Assembly: GCF_045865695.1 (NCBI RefSeq)
Contig: NZ_BAACAP010000230.1
Coordinates: 1-64,000, forward strand
Direction: 5' to 3'
Source: Scytonema sp045865695
GTDB lineage: Bacteria > Cyanobacteriota > Cyanobacteriia > Cyanobacteriales > Nostocaceae
Length of the DNA: 64,000 bases
Shown: positions 9,714 through 18,088 of the stretch, piece by piece
Numbering within the stretch: the stretch's first letter is position 1
Layout of the letters: every line of letters begins with the position of its first letter
Translations under genes and position numbers: made by a program
Notes under the pieces: model-generated
Databases searched by the model: none
What the model was told of the DNA's origin: nothing
What the model saw: only the letters and a program-made list of their open reading frames with translations

Positions 9714-10199
9714 CTACAGATTAATGACTGTACAACCATCTGTAGGACAACGACAGTACTCAGGATGACCCGACTCAGCATAAGTAAGAGAGTTGTTTTC
9801 AATGTTACCGTTCCAAACAGCAACAATTGTGCGATCGCCCTTGGCGCAAGCCGTACCCGGCTTATCGCGAGCCAATTTCTGAAGACACTCCAACGGTTTT
9901 AACTTGAGGGACTCATCAAACAAAATCTCCAGACGATCCAATAAAACAGCACCATTATGAGTGTTCCCAATAATCTCTGCTAATAACTTTTGCACTTGTG
10001 TGGCTCTCTGCAATTGCGTCAATTCCAGCAGTCGCCTACTTAATTCTAAATTTATATTGACGTATCGGCTATTGATAGACTCAGCTATCTGGCAAAAGTT
10101 AACGGTTTGAGAACGAGAAGGCGGAACCACAACAACAATCAATCTGTAATACCGTTCGACAACTCGGTCAAAATAATTACTGATGTGAGAAGATAACAA
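9714..10199 (-). CDS. brxF: BREX-3 BrxF-like protein with inserted repeat peptide
   Basis: 161 residues. The order YYRLIVVVVPPSRSQT, VNINLELSRRLLELTQLQRA, AVLLDRLEILFDESLKLKPL and VAVWNGNIENNSLTYAESGHPEY follows BrxF, the small P-loop protein of type 3 BREX. Two oddities are visible. The Walker A position reads VPPSRSQT, lacking the Gly-Lys expected of GxxxxGK[ST]. Residues 111-123 (RDKPGTACAKGDR) are the product of a 39-nt dispersed element inserted in frame before TIVAVWNG. The frame is open, but nucleotide binding is doubtful. It is the first gene before brxC on the same strand. Confidence 0.75.
   Translation of the reverse strand: MLSSHISNYFDRVVERYYRLIVVVVPPSRSQTVNFCQIAESINSRYVNINLELSRRLLELTQLQRATQVQKLLAEIIGNTHNGAVLLDRLEILFDESLKLKPLECLQKLARDKPGTACAKGDRTIVAVWNGNIENNSLTYAESGHPEYCRCPTDGCTVINL
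9831..9869 (-). repeat. 39-nt in-frame palindromic element, copy 1 (in brxF)
   Basis: On the coding strand it reads CGCGATAAGCCGGGTACGGC and ends in GGCGATCGC, encoding RDKPGTACAKGDR. It contains the inverted repeat AAGCCG/CGGCTT. The other copies are at 29829-29867 and 39244-39282, in the same frame and orientation. Confidence 0.85.
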
Positions 10200-10232
10200 C
10201 TCAACCTCTCTGTCTTCTACCTTCTGCCTTCT

Positions 10233-10616
10233 TCAAATCGGAGGAATCCTTGCCACAATACCTTTCTTCAAAGGTTCTGGTCTTTCTGCCCAAGGTAACA
10301 AACCTTGAGGATGAGAGTGATATTTGCTAGCACACTCAAACACTCCAGCAATTTCTACAGGAGACAAATCGGGCGATATGTCACCAAAAAGATACGTGTA
10401 TTTACTTGTAGAGGCAAAAGAAACAGCGCAAGAACGGCTACAAGCACTCATGCATTCTACAGGTTGAATCACAAATTCCTCATGCAATTCCCACTCTTGA
10501 TGCCGTTGTTGCAACGTCTTAAATAACTTTTCTCCACCACTTTCACCAACACGCTTGCCATCTTGCCATTGACTGGCACAAGTGGTACAAACAAACAGAT
10601 TATGTTGAGCTTTCAT
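10233..10616 (-). CDS. DUF1636 family protein (probable metal-binding)
   Basis: About 127 residues. LFVCTTCASQWQDGKR at the N-terminus and VIQPVECMSACSRSCAVSFA in the centre provide two pairs of cysteines and are typical of DUF1636, a thioredoxin-like ferredoxin family often found near cobalt, zinc or cobalamin genes. The start is ATG 10616 rather than 10631, because GGAGG stands six bases before it. The protein is likely cytoplasmic. No metal transporter lies beside it here, so its partner is unknown. Confidence 0.8.
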   Translation of the reverse strand: MKAQHNLFVCTTCASQWQDGKRVGESGGEKLFKTLQQRHQEWELHEEFVIQPVECMSACSRSCAVSFASTSKYTYLFGDISPDLSPVEIAGVFECASKYHSHPQGLLPWAERPEPLKKGIVARIPPI

Positions 10617-10626
10617 TATCCTCCCG

Positions 10627-10690
10627 GTCATTTGTCATTTGTCATTTGTCATTTGTCATTGGTCACTGGTCACTGTCTACTGGTCACTGT
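10627..10690. repeat. Heptamer tandem array (STRR), GTCATTT then GTCACTG units
   Basis: About four copies of GTCATTT followed by copies of TCACTGG or TCTACTGG. The stop codon of the creatininase gene lies inside it. Confidence 0.85.
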
Positions 10691-11475
10691 ATTAAACGCA
10701 AAGATATCTTGAATCACTTGTACCCAACCATTAGACACAGATTCAAGAATACGATCGCCCTTTTCTTTGGTTGCAACTGTAGGATCGCCTATGACCCCAC
10801 TTTTACTTAAATCTCGTGTTGTCCAAGCAAAGGATAACTTCCCTTCCATGCTGAGCAAACTCTCCTCTGGTTGTTCGGGAGGATATTCTACAACAGCAGC
10901 ATCCATTTTAACTTGTTCTGGTAAGATTGCCAGCATAAAACTAGTTTCAGCATCCCCTGCATGAATTCCTAATTTTTTTTCTTTGGCAGTGAGCAATTCT
11001 CCAGTGATATGGGGAACTCGCCAGGTGAAAAGTGGAAACACGAAAAAAGCGCTGTATTTGACGTGTAAATCCCGTGCGACAATATCCATCACCTGGGGTT
11101 GTCCTCCATGAGAGTTCATTAATACGAATTTTCTAAAACCAGCACGGTAGACACTTTCTCCCACTTCCATTAAAGTTTTCAGTAAAGTTTCGGCACTTAG
11201 GGTAATCGTACCGGGAAAATGCCAGTGCTCGTTGGATTTGCCATAGTAAAGATTTGGTAGGGCATAGGCTGGAATGTTAGCGTCTAGTTTTTCCAACGCT
11301 TTTCCCAAAACGGCAGCACCAATTGCCGCATCAACAATCGTGGTAAATGGGGACCGTGTTGTTCTATTGCTCCTACGGGTTGGATTATAACAACATTTTC
11401 TTTGTTCGATATTGCCTGAACATCAGTCCAAGTCAAGTAGGGAAAAAATCGTGATGGAGGAATGAAGCCGTGCAT
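10670..11475 (-). pseudogene. Creatininase/creatinine amidohydrolase family protein, frameshifted
   Basis: The first frame (MHGFIPPSRFFPYLTWTDVQ, then QPVGAIEQHGPHLP) holds the metal-binding start of creatininase-like hydrolases. It is followed, after a shift near 11338-11346, by a frame with GTITLSAETLLKTLMEVGES, VLMNSHGGQPQV and GIHAGDAETSFMLAI. One base is missing after CATTTACCA; restoring it gives HLP-IVDAAIGAAVLGKALE, the expected sequence. The enzyme family cleaves cyclic amides or formamides, with Zn or Mn bound by the E-H-H-D-E set, all otherwise visible. The last residues (NTVTSRQ) are encoded by a heptamer array. Probably inactive unless this is a sequencing error. Confidence 0.82.
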
Positions 11476-11548
11476 ATTTTCTAAAATATCTCTGATAAGA
11501 TTAACACATCAAAATTGGGCATTGGATATTGGGGATTGTTTTTCCCAG

Positions 11549-11589
11549 TCCCAAGTCCCCAGTCCCCAGTCCCCAGTCCCCAGTCCCCA
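11549..11589. repeat. Heptamer tandem array (STRR), CCCCAGT units
   Basis: Five or more consecutive CCCCAGT copies lie directly upstream of the ROK kinase gene. Confidence 0.85.
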
Positions 11590-11606
11590 TGTAACAAGAA
11601 AAAACG

Positions 11607-12314
11607 ATGGTTGTAAATGATGGAGCTATCCGTACCTTATCTGTTGATATTGGAGGTAGCGGTGTTAAGGTCATGGTTCTGGATATTAAAGGCAATCCCT
11701 TAACGGAAAGGGCGCGAACAGAAACACCCCAGCCCGCTACACCAGAAGCTGTGATTAATGCGATCGCTTCTTTAACCGCAACTCAAGGAAAATATCATCG
11801 CGTTTCTGTAGGTTTTCCCGGTGTTGTGCGTAATGGCGTTATAGGAACAGCAGCCAATTTAACTCCTGAGTGGGTTGGATTCGATCTAGCAACAGCATTG
11901 TCGGGATGTTTAAATCAGCCCGTGCGCGTTATAAATGATGCGGATATGCAAGGTTTGGGCGCAATTTTTGGACAAGGTGTCGAATTGGTAGTTACGCTAG
12001 GGACTGGTTTTGGTTCTGCTTTGTTTGTGAATGGCAAACTCGTGCCAAATTTGGAAATGGGACACCATCAGTTTCGCAAAGGAGAAACTTATGAGGAGCA
12101 ATTGAGACGCTCTACTTTGGATAAGATTGGAAAAGAAAAATGGAACAGGCGTTTGCAAAGAGCGATCGCATCTTTGGAACGTCTCTTCAACTACGATTAT
12201 CTATATATTGGTGGCGGGGAAGCAAATAAAGTCAGTATTGAATTGCCGCAAAATGTGAAGATTATTCCAAATGTGACCGGGTTATTGGGCGGTATTGCTT
12301 TGTGGAAGGATTAG
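11607..12314 (+). CDS. ppgK: ROK-family kinase, probable polyphosphate glucokinase
   Basis: 235 residues. LSVDIGGSGVKVMVLD is the N-terminal phosphate-binding loop, VSVGFPGVVRNGVIGTAANL the ROK substrate region, INDADMQGLG carries the catalytic Asp, and VVTLGTGFGSALFVNG the second phosphate loop. Length and pattern match cyanobacterial polyphosphate glucokinases, which phosphorylate glucose using polyphosphate or ATP, rather than the longer NagC-type ROK repressors; there is no HTH. A cytosolic enzyme feeding glucose into glycolysis or glycogen metabolism. The heptamer array just upstream leaves little room for a promoter. Confidence 0.82.
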   Translation: MVVNDGAIRTLSVDIGGSGVKVMVLDIKGNPLTERARTETPQPATPEAVINAIASLTATQGKYHRVSVGFPGVVRNGVIGTAANLTPEWVGFDLATALSGCLNQPVRVINDADMQGLGAIFGQGVELVVTLGTGFGSALFVNGKLVPNLEMGHHQFRKGETYEEQLRRSTLDKIGKEKWNRRLQRAIASLERLFNYDYLYIGGGEANKVSIELPQNVKIIPNVTGLLGGIALWKD

Positions 12315-12318
12315 TGGT

Positions 12319-12663
12319 ATGCTTTCCGAGCATAAACGGCGTCGATTAGAACAAGAAAGAAACTCTCTTGAAAAACTGTACGAACTTCAAAGCGAAAAAA
12401 TTGCCAGAATCCGAGAGGCTTTGATTGTTGAAACCGATCCATCACGTAAGTTTCAGTACGAACAGCAGATTCAAGAGGAAGAACAGGCGCTTCAAAAGTT
12501 GAGCGATCGCATCGACGAAATCGAGCAGCAACTGGTTTCACCTACTCCAGTTATATCTGAACCACAAAAGATAAATCAAAAAATATTGATTTTAGCAGCT
12601 ATTCCGCAACCTTATATTTACGAAGTTTCACTTGTTGTAGGAGCAGGTTGTAAAGCACTGTGA
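12319..12663 (+). pseudogene. Coiled-coil protein truncated before its effector domain
   Basis: 114 codons. Residues 1-75 (MLSEHKRRRLEQERNSLEKL..., REALIVETDPSRKFQYEQQI) are a charged coiled coil seen at the N-terminus of several cyanobacterial signalling or defence proteins. Next comes INQKILILAAIP, which in such proteins opens a TIR-like or CHAT-like effector domain. Here the frame changes to an unrelated tail (QPYIYEVSLVVGAGCKAL) and stops. The domain appears to have been deleted. It follows the kinase gene by 4 bp, which may be accidental. Confidence 0.6.
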
Positions 12664-12688
12664 GAACATTAGAGTAAGCGATCGCATT

Positions 12689-13030
12689 CTACGTTGTCAA
12701 ATTTTGTCGTACCTCTTCCACTGGTAGACTCAAAGCAGTAGCAACTTGTTCGATGCTTAATCCCATCTCTAATAACCGAGGGATAGCATTGAGTTGAGCT
12801 TGCTCAGCCTGCTGTCTAGCTTGTTCTGTCTCTTTATAATTGAGAAGTTTCTTTCCGGTTCGGGGGTTATAAAACCGTAGTTCTCCTGCAATCAATCGTA
12901 AATCTAGACCCAAAACTTCGCTGTGTACGGACAAAACCTCATCTGGTAACCATTGAGGTACAATAGGTTGGTAGCGATCGCTAACCAGGTATTGACCTTT
13001 GAGTTGAGGATCGAGATAGTCTGTGCATAG
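12689..13030 (-). pseudogene. Uma2-family endonuclease, 5'-truncated
   Basis: The frame reads back from LPVEEVRQNLTT through LSVHSEVLGLDLRLIAGELR to YLVSDRYQPIVPQWLPDEV and DYLDPQLKGQ, which is the C-terminal half of a Uma2 protein (PD-(D/E)XK nuclease fold, very abundant in cyanobacteria) plus its usual coiled tail. Upstream of about 13030 the frame enters a dispersed repeat (CATAGCCCCCCTTTTTAAG) and the first 100 or more residues, with the active site, are missing. The repeat probably replaced the 5' end. Confidence 0.75.
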
Positions 13031-13152
13031 CCCCCCTTTTTAAGCTACGGTGTACAAGTTGCATTTACCCCCCTTAATCCCCCCTTATAAAGGGGGGAAA
13101 CTGAATTTCCAGTTCCCTCCCCTTAACAAGGGGAGGGTTAGGGTGGGGTAAA
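13026..13152. repeat. Dispersed C/G-rich repeat (type C)
   Basis: ACGGTGTACAAGTTG, a run of CCCCCCTTA, a hairpin of CCCCCCTTATAAAGGGGGG and then CCCTCCCCTT...AAGGGGAGGG, ending AGGGTGGGGTA. A longer relative lies at 60279-60430. Shorter G/C-run relatives lie at 28022-28102, 54301-54388 and 63591-63638. Confidence 0.75.
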
Positions 13153-13301
13153 TTAGCTCAAAAGCAATTCCTGTAGTTTTTCTCTCTTGCTCATTTTCTA
13201 CTGAGGAAATAGCAGTTGCTTGTTGTTGCGACTTAGGTACAACACTCACCGCAATGGTTACAGATTTTTAGTATACACTTGTTGTCTTTCTTGCGATCCC
13301 C

Positions 13302-13361
13302 GTGGTACGGGCGTCCTCGCCCGTCCTATCAGGGAGTATACGGGCTGGAAGCCCGTACCAC
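13302..13361. repeat. Nested inverted repeat of GTGGTACGGGC
   Basis: The 11-bp arms GTGGTACGGGC (13302-13312) and GCCCGTACCAC (13351-13361) enclose two smaller hairpins, ACGGGCG-TCCT-CGCCCGT and ACGGGCT-GGA-AGCCCGT. Related hairpins lie at 49449-49464 and 62660-62678. Confidence 0.8.
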
Positions 13362-13463
13362 AAGAACATAGTCTTATCACCACAAGAACATAGTCTTATC
13401 ACCACAAGAACATAGTTCTATTACCACAAGAACATAGTTCTATTACCACAACATCATTCTATC
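13357..13463. repeat. 22-bp tandem repeat, about four and a half units
   Basis: Units starting ACCACAAGAACATAGT lie at 13357, 13379, 13401 and 13423, with a degenerate fifth at 13445. They fall into two sub-types (ending CTTATC or TCTATT). There are no spacers, so it is not CRISPR. The first unit grows out of the right arm of the preceding inverted repeat. Confidence 0.9.
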
Positions 13464-13478
13464 GTGTTTTAGAATAAC

Positions 13479-14477
13479 CTACGATGTAAAATGTGGATAC
13501 TTGTCTCTAAGCAACTGGTGACAGCGTTGCTTGGCTTGAAAAGTAGCACCCGGAACCCATTCTTGAAAGCGTTGTGCGATCGCATCCAACTCTTCCTGAC
13601 AAGCTTGTAGCTCTGCTTTGTGTATTTTCAGTATAACTGAATTTATCAAATTTTGAATTTTTACAATCTTACTATTTTCTGGAACCAGTAATGTCTCTAC
13701 ACCGTCTTCGACTACATCAATAAAATTACTTACCCAATTCACTAGTTCCTCATTCCTAGTACTGCGATCGAAGCGGTTTAAGCTTTTCAGATCCAGGGCT
13801 TGCTTGAGGATTGGATGTTGGGAACCTATATGATTGAGCAAGTTACTGCAATCATCACAGAGATTGTGAAGAGCAGTAGTAACTTTTTTCAATTCTTGTA
13901 GATTACCACTATCTTTGCAGTGGTAATACATTGCAAGGTAGCCACGAGCTTGGTTAAAGAGTGCGGGGAGTTTTTTCCGACCAAAACCATTCATCATTTC
14001 AATAAATCTTGAAAACTGTATATTTTCTGTTCTCGTTTGAACAGGTGACTTTGCAATTTCAGGATTATTTTTATTCCATTGCTCGCAAGCCAATGCTACT
14101 AATTCCTTATGAGACAAGGGCTGAATATGAAGTCGAATAGTTGAGATTTCTTTTACAAACAATTGCTGCTGCTTCTGTAACTCTAAAGCTTTTCGATCGG
14201 CTTCGATTTGTTTTTGTCTTTCTCTTTCTTGACGAGTCTGTGCTGCCTTCTTAGCAGCCTCTTTTCGCTTTTCAGAAAGCTTTTTCCAATGTTCAAATTC
14301 TTCGCTAGATTCAGCTTCTAAGACTCGTTCTAGTAAGTACAAACAAACAGGCGATGCACTCCGATAAACGGGATTTTTAGAATTCTTATCCTCGCTACCA
14401 AGAAACTTCTTGATGGCTGCATCTGTCCATCCACGTATGACTTTAAGATCGGTTTTAGTGATGTATTCTGCTGTCAT
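13479..14477 (-). CDS. Hypothetical protein with central coiled coil
   Basis: 332 residues, not recognised. The N-terminus (MTAEYITKTDLKVIRGWTDA) looks like a small winged-helix or DNA-recognition motif followed by FLGSEDKNSKNPVYRSASPV. Residues 60-110 form a long charged helix (EKRKEAAKKAAQTRQERERQ), and the C-terminal 220 residues are helical, without a transmembrane segment or catalytic motif I can name. Length and codon use suggest a real gene. It is transcribed away from the glycan cluster. Proteins with this kind of N-terminus occur in cyanobacteria as uncharacterised families; I assign no function. Confidence 0.6.
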   Translation of the reverse strand: MTAEYITKTDLKVIRGWTDAAIKKFLGSEDKNSKNPVYRSASPVCLYLLERVLEAESSEEFEHWKKLSEKRKEAAKKAAQTRQERERQKQIEADRKALELQKQQQLFVKEISTIRLHIQPLSHKELVALACEQWNKNNPEIAKSPVQTRTENIQFSRFIEMMNGFGRKKLPALFNQARGYLAMYYHCKDSGNLQELKKVTTALHNLCDDCSNLLNHIGSQHPILKQALDLKSLNRFDRSTRNEELVNWVSNFIDVVEDGVETLLVPENSKIVKIQNLINSVILKIHKAELQACQEELDAIAQRFQEWVPGATFQAKQRCHQLLRDKYPHFTS

Positions 14478-14817
14478 TTAGGAATATAGCGGGCATTGGT
14501 CATTAAGTACTATACGTTTTTCCAATTTCCTCCTCCTGAATTATTCTAGCGAAAAGATATCAAAGCTTCATAAAGCTTTATGTAAAAGGAATCTCTGTAG
14601 TTGCCACAAGTGAGGTTAAGCGTATCTACATAAATTGCTGACTATATATAAAATATCAATAAAGTAAACAAATCTCGATTGACGACTAACTTAGCGATTG
14701 TTAGTGTATGGATACACAGATGCCAAGAAAGATGCGTAAGTATTAATGGCAAGGCATTTGTTATTTGAGGTGCAGCATCCAAAAAAATATATCTATAGTT
14801 TTTACAAGAATTAACAA
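14478..14817. other. Intergenic, divergent promoter region
   Basis: 340 bp, AT-rich, between divergent genes, so it should hold promoters for both. It contains the sequence CTTCATAAAGCTTTATG (14565-14582), which recurs before the SDR gene at about 20855. No RNA gene was seen. Confidence 0.5.
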
Positions 14818-15657
14818 ATGGTTAATATCGGTTATCATAGCGCGAGGATTCAGGGACAAGCTCTTCGTTCCTTGTATAAAGCTGTTCTTGGTAAGTGGGT
14901 TAATAGTTCCATCCAACAAACTCAAACGATTCCAGTGAATGTCTATTCCTTATCCTGCGAACGGGATTTACCAGAACAAGTAGTCAGTATTCAGTCATTC
15001 ATCCGTTATATAGGCGTTCCAAATACATTCACTGTAATTTCTGACGGGAGTTACACTGATGCTAGTTGCGAACTACTATGCCGCATACATCCCTGTGTTA
15101 AGGTAGTGCCTCTAGAGAAACTTCTGCGACCGGATTTACCCAAATGTGTTACTCATTACGCCCAGTTACACTCTATGGGAAAAAAGTTGTCGGCATTAAT
15201 GTCTATTCCAGTAAATGGTGCAACCATCTACACAGATTCAGATATTTTATTTTTCCCTGGTGGAATTGATTTACTGAATTTAGTGAATCCTAACGATCGC
15301 TATAATTATTATTTACCAGATTGCTCTAATTCACTAGACAAGAGAATTATTTACGAGGATTCTGAAAAACTAAATCCAATCAACGCTGGATTCATTTTAC
15401 TAAAGCAAGAGTTAGATTGGAGTTTTGCAATTGAACGCTTAGCGTATCTTAAAGAACCGCCTGGTTACTTTACCGAACAAACCGTCGTACATTTGACGCT
15501 CCACAGAAATCATAGCAAGCCTCTATGTACAAAACGATATGTTCTCAATGTAGAAGACCAATTCATCTATCCAGATAAATTTGCTAGTAAGGAAATTGCT
15601 CTAAGACATTATGTCAGAGATGTCAGACATAAGTTTTGGTTGAATGCGGGTTTATAA
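14818..15657 (+). CDS. Putative glycosyltransferase (GT-A-like)
   Basis: 279 residues. An N-terminal alpha/beta region (QTIPVNVYSLSCERDLPEQV) leads to GATIYTDSDILFFPGG, whose Asp-Ser-Asp suits the metal-binding DXD motif of GT-A glycosyltransferases such as GT8 and GT77. A later INAGFILLKQ resembles the acceptor-side motif (NAG) of the same folds. No signal peptide is present, so it is cytosolic, transferring a sugar from a nucleotide-sugar to an unknown acceptor. It heads a run with the HAD protein (76 bp downstream) and the GT4 enzyme at 18089, implying a cell-surface glycan. Confidence 0.65.
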   Translation: MVNIGYHSARIQGQALRSLYKAVLGKWVNSSIQQTQTIPVNVYSLSCERDLPEQVVSIQSFIRYIGVPNTFTVISDGSYTDASCELLCRIHPCVKVVPLEKLLRPDLPKCVTHYAQLHSMGKKLSALMSIPVNGATIYTDSDILFFPGGIDLLNLVNPNDRYNYYLPDCSNSLDKRIIYEDSEKLNPINAGFILLKQELDWSFAIERLAYLKEPPGYFTEQTVVHLTLHRNHSKPLCTKRYVLNVEDQFIYPDKFASKEIALRHYVRDVRHKFWLNAGL

Positions 15658-15733
15658 GTCTATCTAGTTATTTCGAAATTGGTGAGTTGTTTAAGAAAGG
15701 ATTTACCGAATTAAAACGCCCATTAGCAAATAA

Positions 15734-17749
15734 ATGAATACAATACAAATCTTCTCTTTTGATGTATTTGACACAGTTTTGACGCGAGTTGTTGGAGCAC
15801 CGAAAGCAGTATTCCTTCTGCTAGGTAAGCAACTTGCAAGCCAATTTCTGATTACCTGTACGCCTGAAGCCTTTGCTCATGCTCGTATTAAAGCCGAACA
15901 GCGAACTTACGGCAATGTCGGGGAAAAATGTTCTTTAAATGACATATATATAGAACTTGCAACCGCGTTGCGGCTCTCCAATGAGCAACGCGAAAAAATA
16001 ATGCACCTGGAATGCGAGCTCGAATCTCAACTCCTTCGCCCAATCCCAATGGCAAGAGATTTGATACAAAAAGCCCGAAACCAAGGCAAGCGGGTGGTTT
16101 TTGTATCTGATATGTATTTGCCAACAGAGTTTATTAAAGAACAGTTAGTGCGCCATTCGTTTTGGGTAGAGGGCGACGAGCTATACGTATCTCATGAATA
16201 TGGAAAATCGAAGGCAACAGGTCAGCTTTTCCAAGAAGTCATAAGTCGTCATGGTGTTTCGCCCGCACAAATCTCTCATTGTGGTAACGATTGGCGTATT
16301 GATGTCCAAGGTGCAAAAAAGGCTGGGCTAAAAGCTCAGCATTTTAATGCAGGTAACCTCAATGAATATGAAAAGTTACTTGAGTCTCACTCTTGTGCTA
16401 CAGAAGGTTTATCTTCTGTTTTTGCTGGAGCCTCAAGATTAGTGCGCTTACAAATTCCAGCATCTTCTTCTAAAGAGGAGGCTTTGCGTGATGTCGCTGC
16501 AGGTGTTGTCGCACCAACATTGGTTGGCTTTGTTCTTTGGGTGCTTTACCGAGCTCGAGTCATGGGCTTAAAACGGCTTTACTTTGTCTCGCGCGACGGC
16601 CAAATTTTGCTAGAAATAGCACGTAGACTAGCTAGTCAGCTCAAAATTTCTTGCGATCTTCGCTATGTTTACGGTAGCAGGCTAGCATGGAATATGCCCG
16701 CCATAGCCAGTCTAGATCGAGAGCAAGCACTCCAGATGTTGAAAAGATCCAGTTGGATTTTGGATGGAACTAGTGATGTTTCTATCCGAGACTTTTTTGC
16801 GCGGGTTTCTATTGCTCCTGAAGAAATAAGTGAGAGCTTAGCTGCTGTTGGATTTAAACCAGAAGATTGGTCGCGGATGTTAAGCCCGGTCGAACAGCAA
16901 GCATTGCATCCAGTTTTAGAAAATAGCAAAGTTATTGAACTTATTTTCCAAAAAGCACGTCAGAAGCAACAAGTTCTGATGAAATATTTCGAGCAAGAAA
17001 AACTGTTAGACTCAACGGCTAAAGGCTTAGTTGATGTAGGTTGGTTTGGCAGCTCGTATGATTCATTACGCGCACTGCTCAATGCCAAAGGTGCTACACT
17101 TAATGAGGGTCTATTTTTTGGTCTTAGGAGTCATTCCCAAGACAGTCGCGACAACTCAAAGATTGGCTATTTCTTTGATGAGCGGACAAGAACTGGCTTG
17201 AATTCGGCTTTATCCGATTTCGGTTTTGTGCCTTTAGAAATGTTTTGTTGTGCAGATCATGGTACTGTTATCAGCTTTACAGAAGAAGGTGAAGAAGTTC
17301 GACCAGTTTTCAAAGAAGAATGCAATCAAAGACTTATTGATTGGGGTCTACCACTTGTCAGGAAAGCAATTTACTGTTTTACAGAAAATTTATTGCTCGA
17401 TCCAAGCTTAATTAATCCATGGGCAGATACGCGAGAGGCTTCCGCAGAAAGCCTTAAGTCATTTTGGTTGCATCCTTCTCATGTAGAAGCACAGGCTTGG
17501 GGTGATTTTCCCTGGGAGAAAGGGCATAGCGATAAAACCGATCCTCTTGCCCAAGCTTACAATTGGGCAGATGTTATTAAATCTTTTTTAACCATAAGAC
17601 TAGCCTATGGTTCAGGAGTATGGTTAGAAGGATCGATCGCCCGAAGTCCCTCATTAATATCTAAAGCAATGCGAAGTTTTCTTCGCTATCACAGCTTATT
17701 ATCAAAGATCAAGTCAAAGGTCTTCAAAACAGCAACTGTTAAACACTAA
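15734..17749 (+). CDS. HAD-superfamily protein linked to glycan synthesis
   Basis: 671 residues. The N-terminal 220 residues are a HAD hydrolase: FSFDVFDTVL holds the nucleophile Asp10, VVFVSDMYLPTEFI the motif II Ser/Thr, and HCGNDWRIDVQGAKKAGLKA the motif IV acids. The Phe at +2 from Asp10 recalls dehalogenase-type rather than phosphatase-type HADs. The following 450 residues begin with RLYFVSRDGQILLEIARRLA, reminiscent of a second degenerate Rossmann unit, and continue as a domain seen in proteins encoded in polysaccharide clusters. It probably acts on a sugar phosphate or regulates a glycosyltransferase; the substrate is unknown. Confidence 0.75.
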   Translation: MNTIQIFSFDVFDTVLTRVVGAPKAVFLLLGKQLASQFLITCTPEAFAHARIKAEQRTYGNVGEKCSLNDIYIELATALRLSNEQREKIMHLECELESQLLRPIPMARDLIQKARNQGKRVVFVSDMYLPTEFIKEQLVRHSFWVEGDELYVSHEYGKSKATGQLFQEVISRHGVSPAQISHCGNDWRIDVQGAKKAGLKAQHFNAGNLNEYEKLLESHSCATEGLSSVFAGASRLVRLQIPASSSKEEALRDVAAGVVAPTLVGFVLWVLYRARVMGLKRLYFVSRDGQILLEIARRLASQLKISCDLRYVYGSRLAWNMPAIASLDREQALQMLKRSSWILDGTSDVSIRDFFARVSIAPEEISESLAAVGFKPEDWSRMLSPVEQQALHPVLENSKVIELIFQKARQKQQVLMKYFEQEKLLDSTAKGLVDVGWFGSSYDSLRALLNAKGATLNEGLFFGLRSHSQDSRDNSKIGYFFDERTRTGLNSALSDFGFVPLEMFCCADHGTVISFTEEGEEVRPVFKEECNQRLIDWGLPLVRKAIYCFTENLLLDPSLINPWADTREASAESLKSFWLHPSHVEAQAWGDFPWEKGHSDKTDPLAQAYNWADVIKSFLTIRLAYGSGVWLEGSIARSPSLISKAMRSFLRYHSLLSKIKSKVFKTATVKH

Positions 17750-18088
17750 ATCTTAACTTATACCATATTGGATCTTGGATTTTGGAATGAGCTAGTCATG
17801 TCTAGACTTAATTTGGATTACTCCCTTTGGTCTCTAAAATTACCGATTTTTGTAGGTGGGGCTATGCCCTACAAAGCTGAGCCTTTTTCATAAATCATTT
17901 ATGATTCCTATATAGCAATCCTATTGAATTCTTGGAATAAACGTAGGTTGGGCTATATCGCATAAAAGATTTAGTGATTGGCAATGCCCACCTTCTAATT
18001 TTTTCTGAATCATTTAGGGTTACTCTATCCGTCACATTCTTTATTCAAAATGGGATAAGTTATCTAAAAAAATTACGGATATATAGAA
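17750..18088. other. Intergenic with MITE-related repeats
   Basis: About 340 bp. It holds GTAGGTGGGGCTATGCCCTAC near 17854 and ATAGCAATCCTA at 17912-17923, which is the terminal repeat of the elements at 22845-22971 and 53734-53828. This looks like a decayed copy. No gene was seen. Confidence 0.6.

Noticed and set aside
13357..13463. Possible short CRISPR array
   Set aside because: The 22-bp units are directly adjacent, with no spacers, and no cas genes are present.
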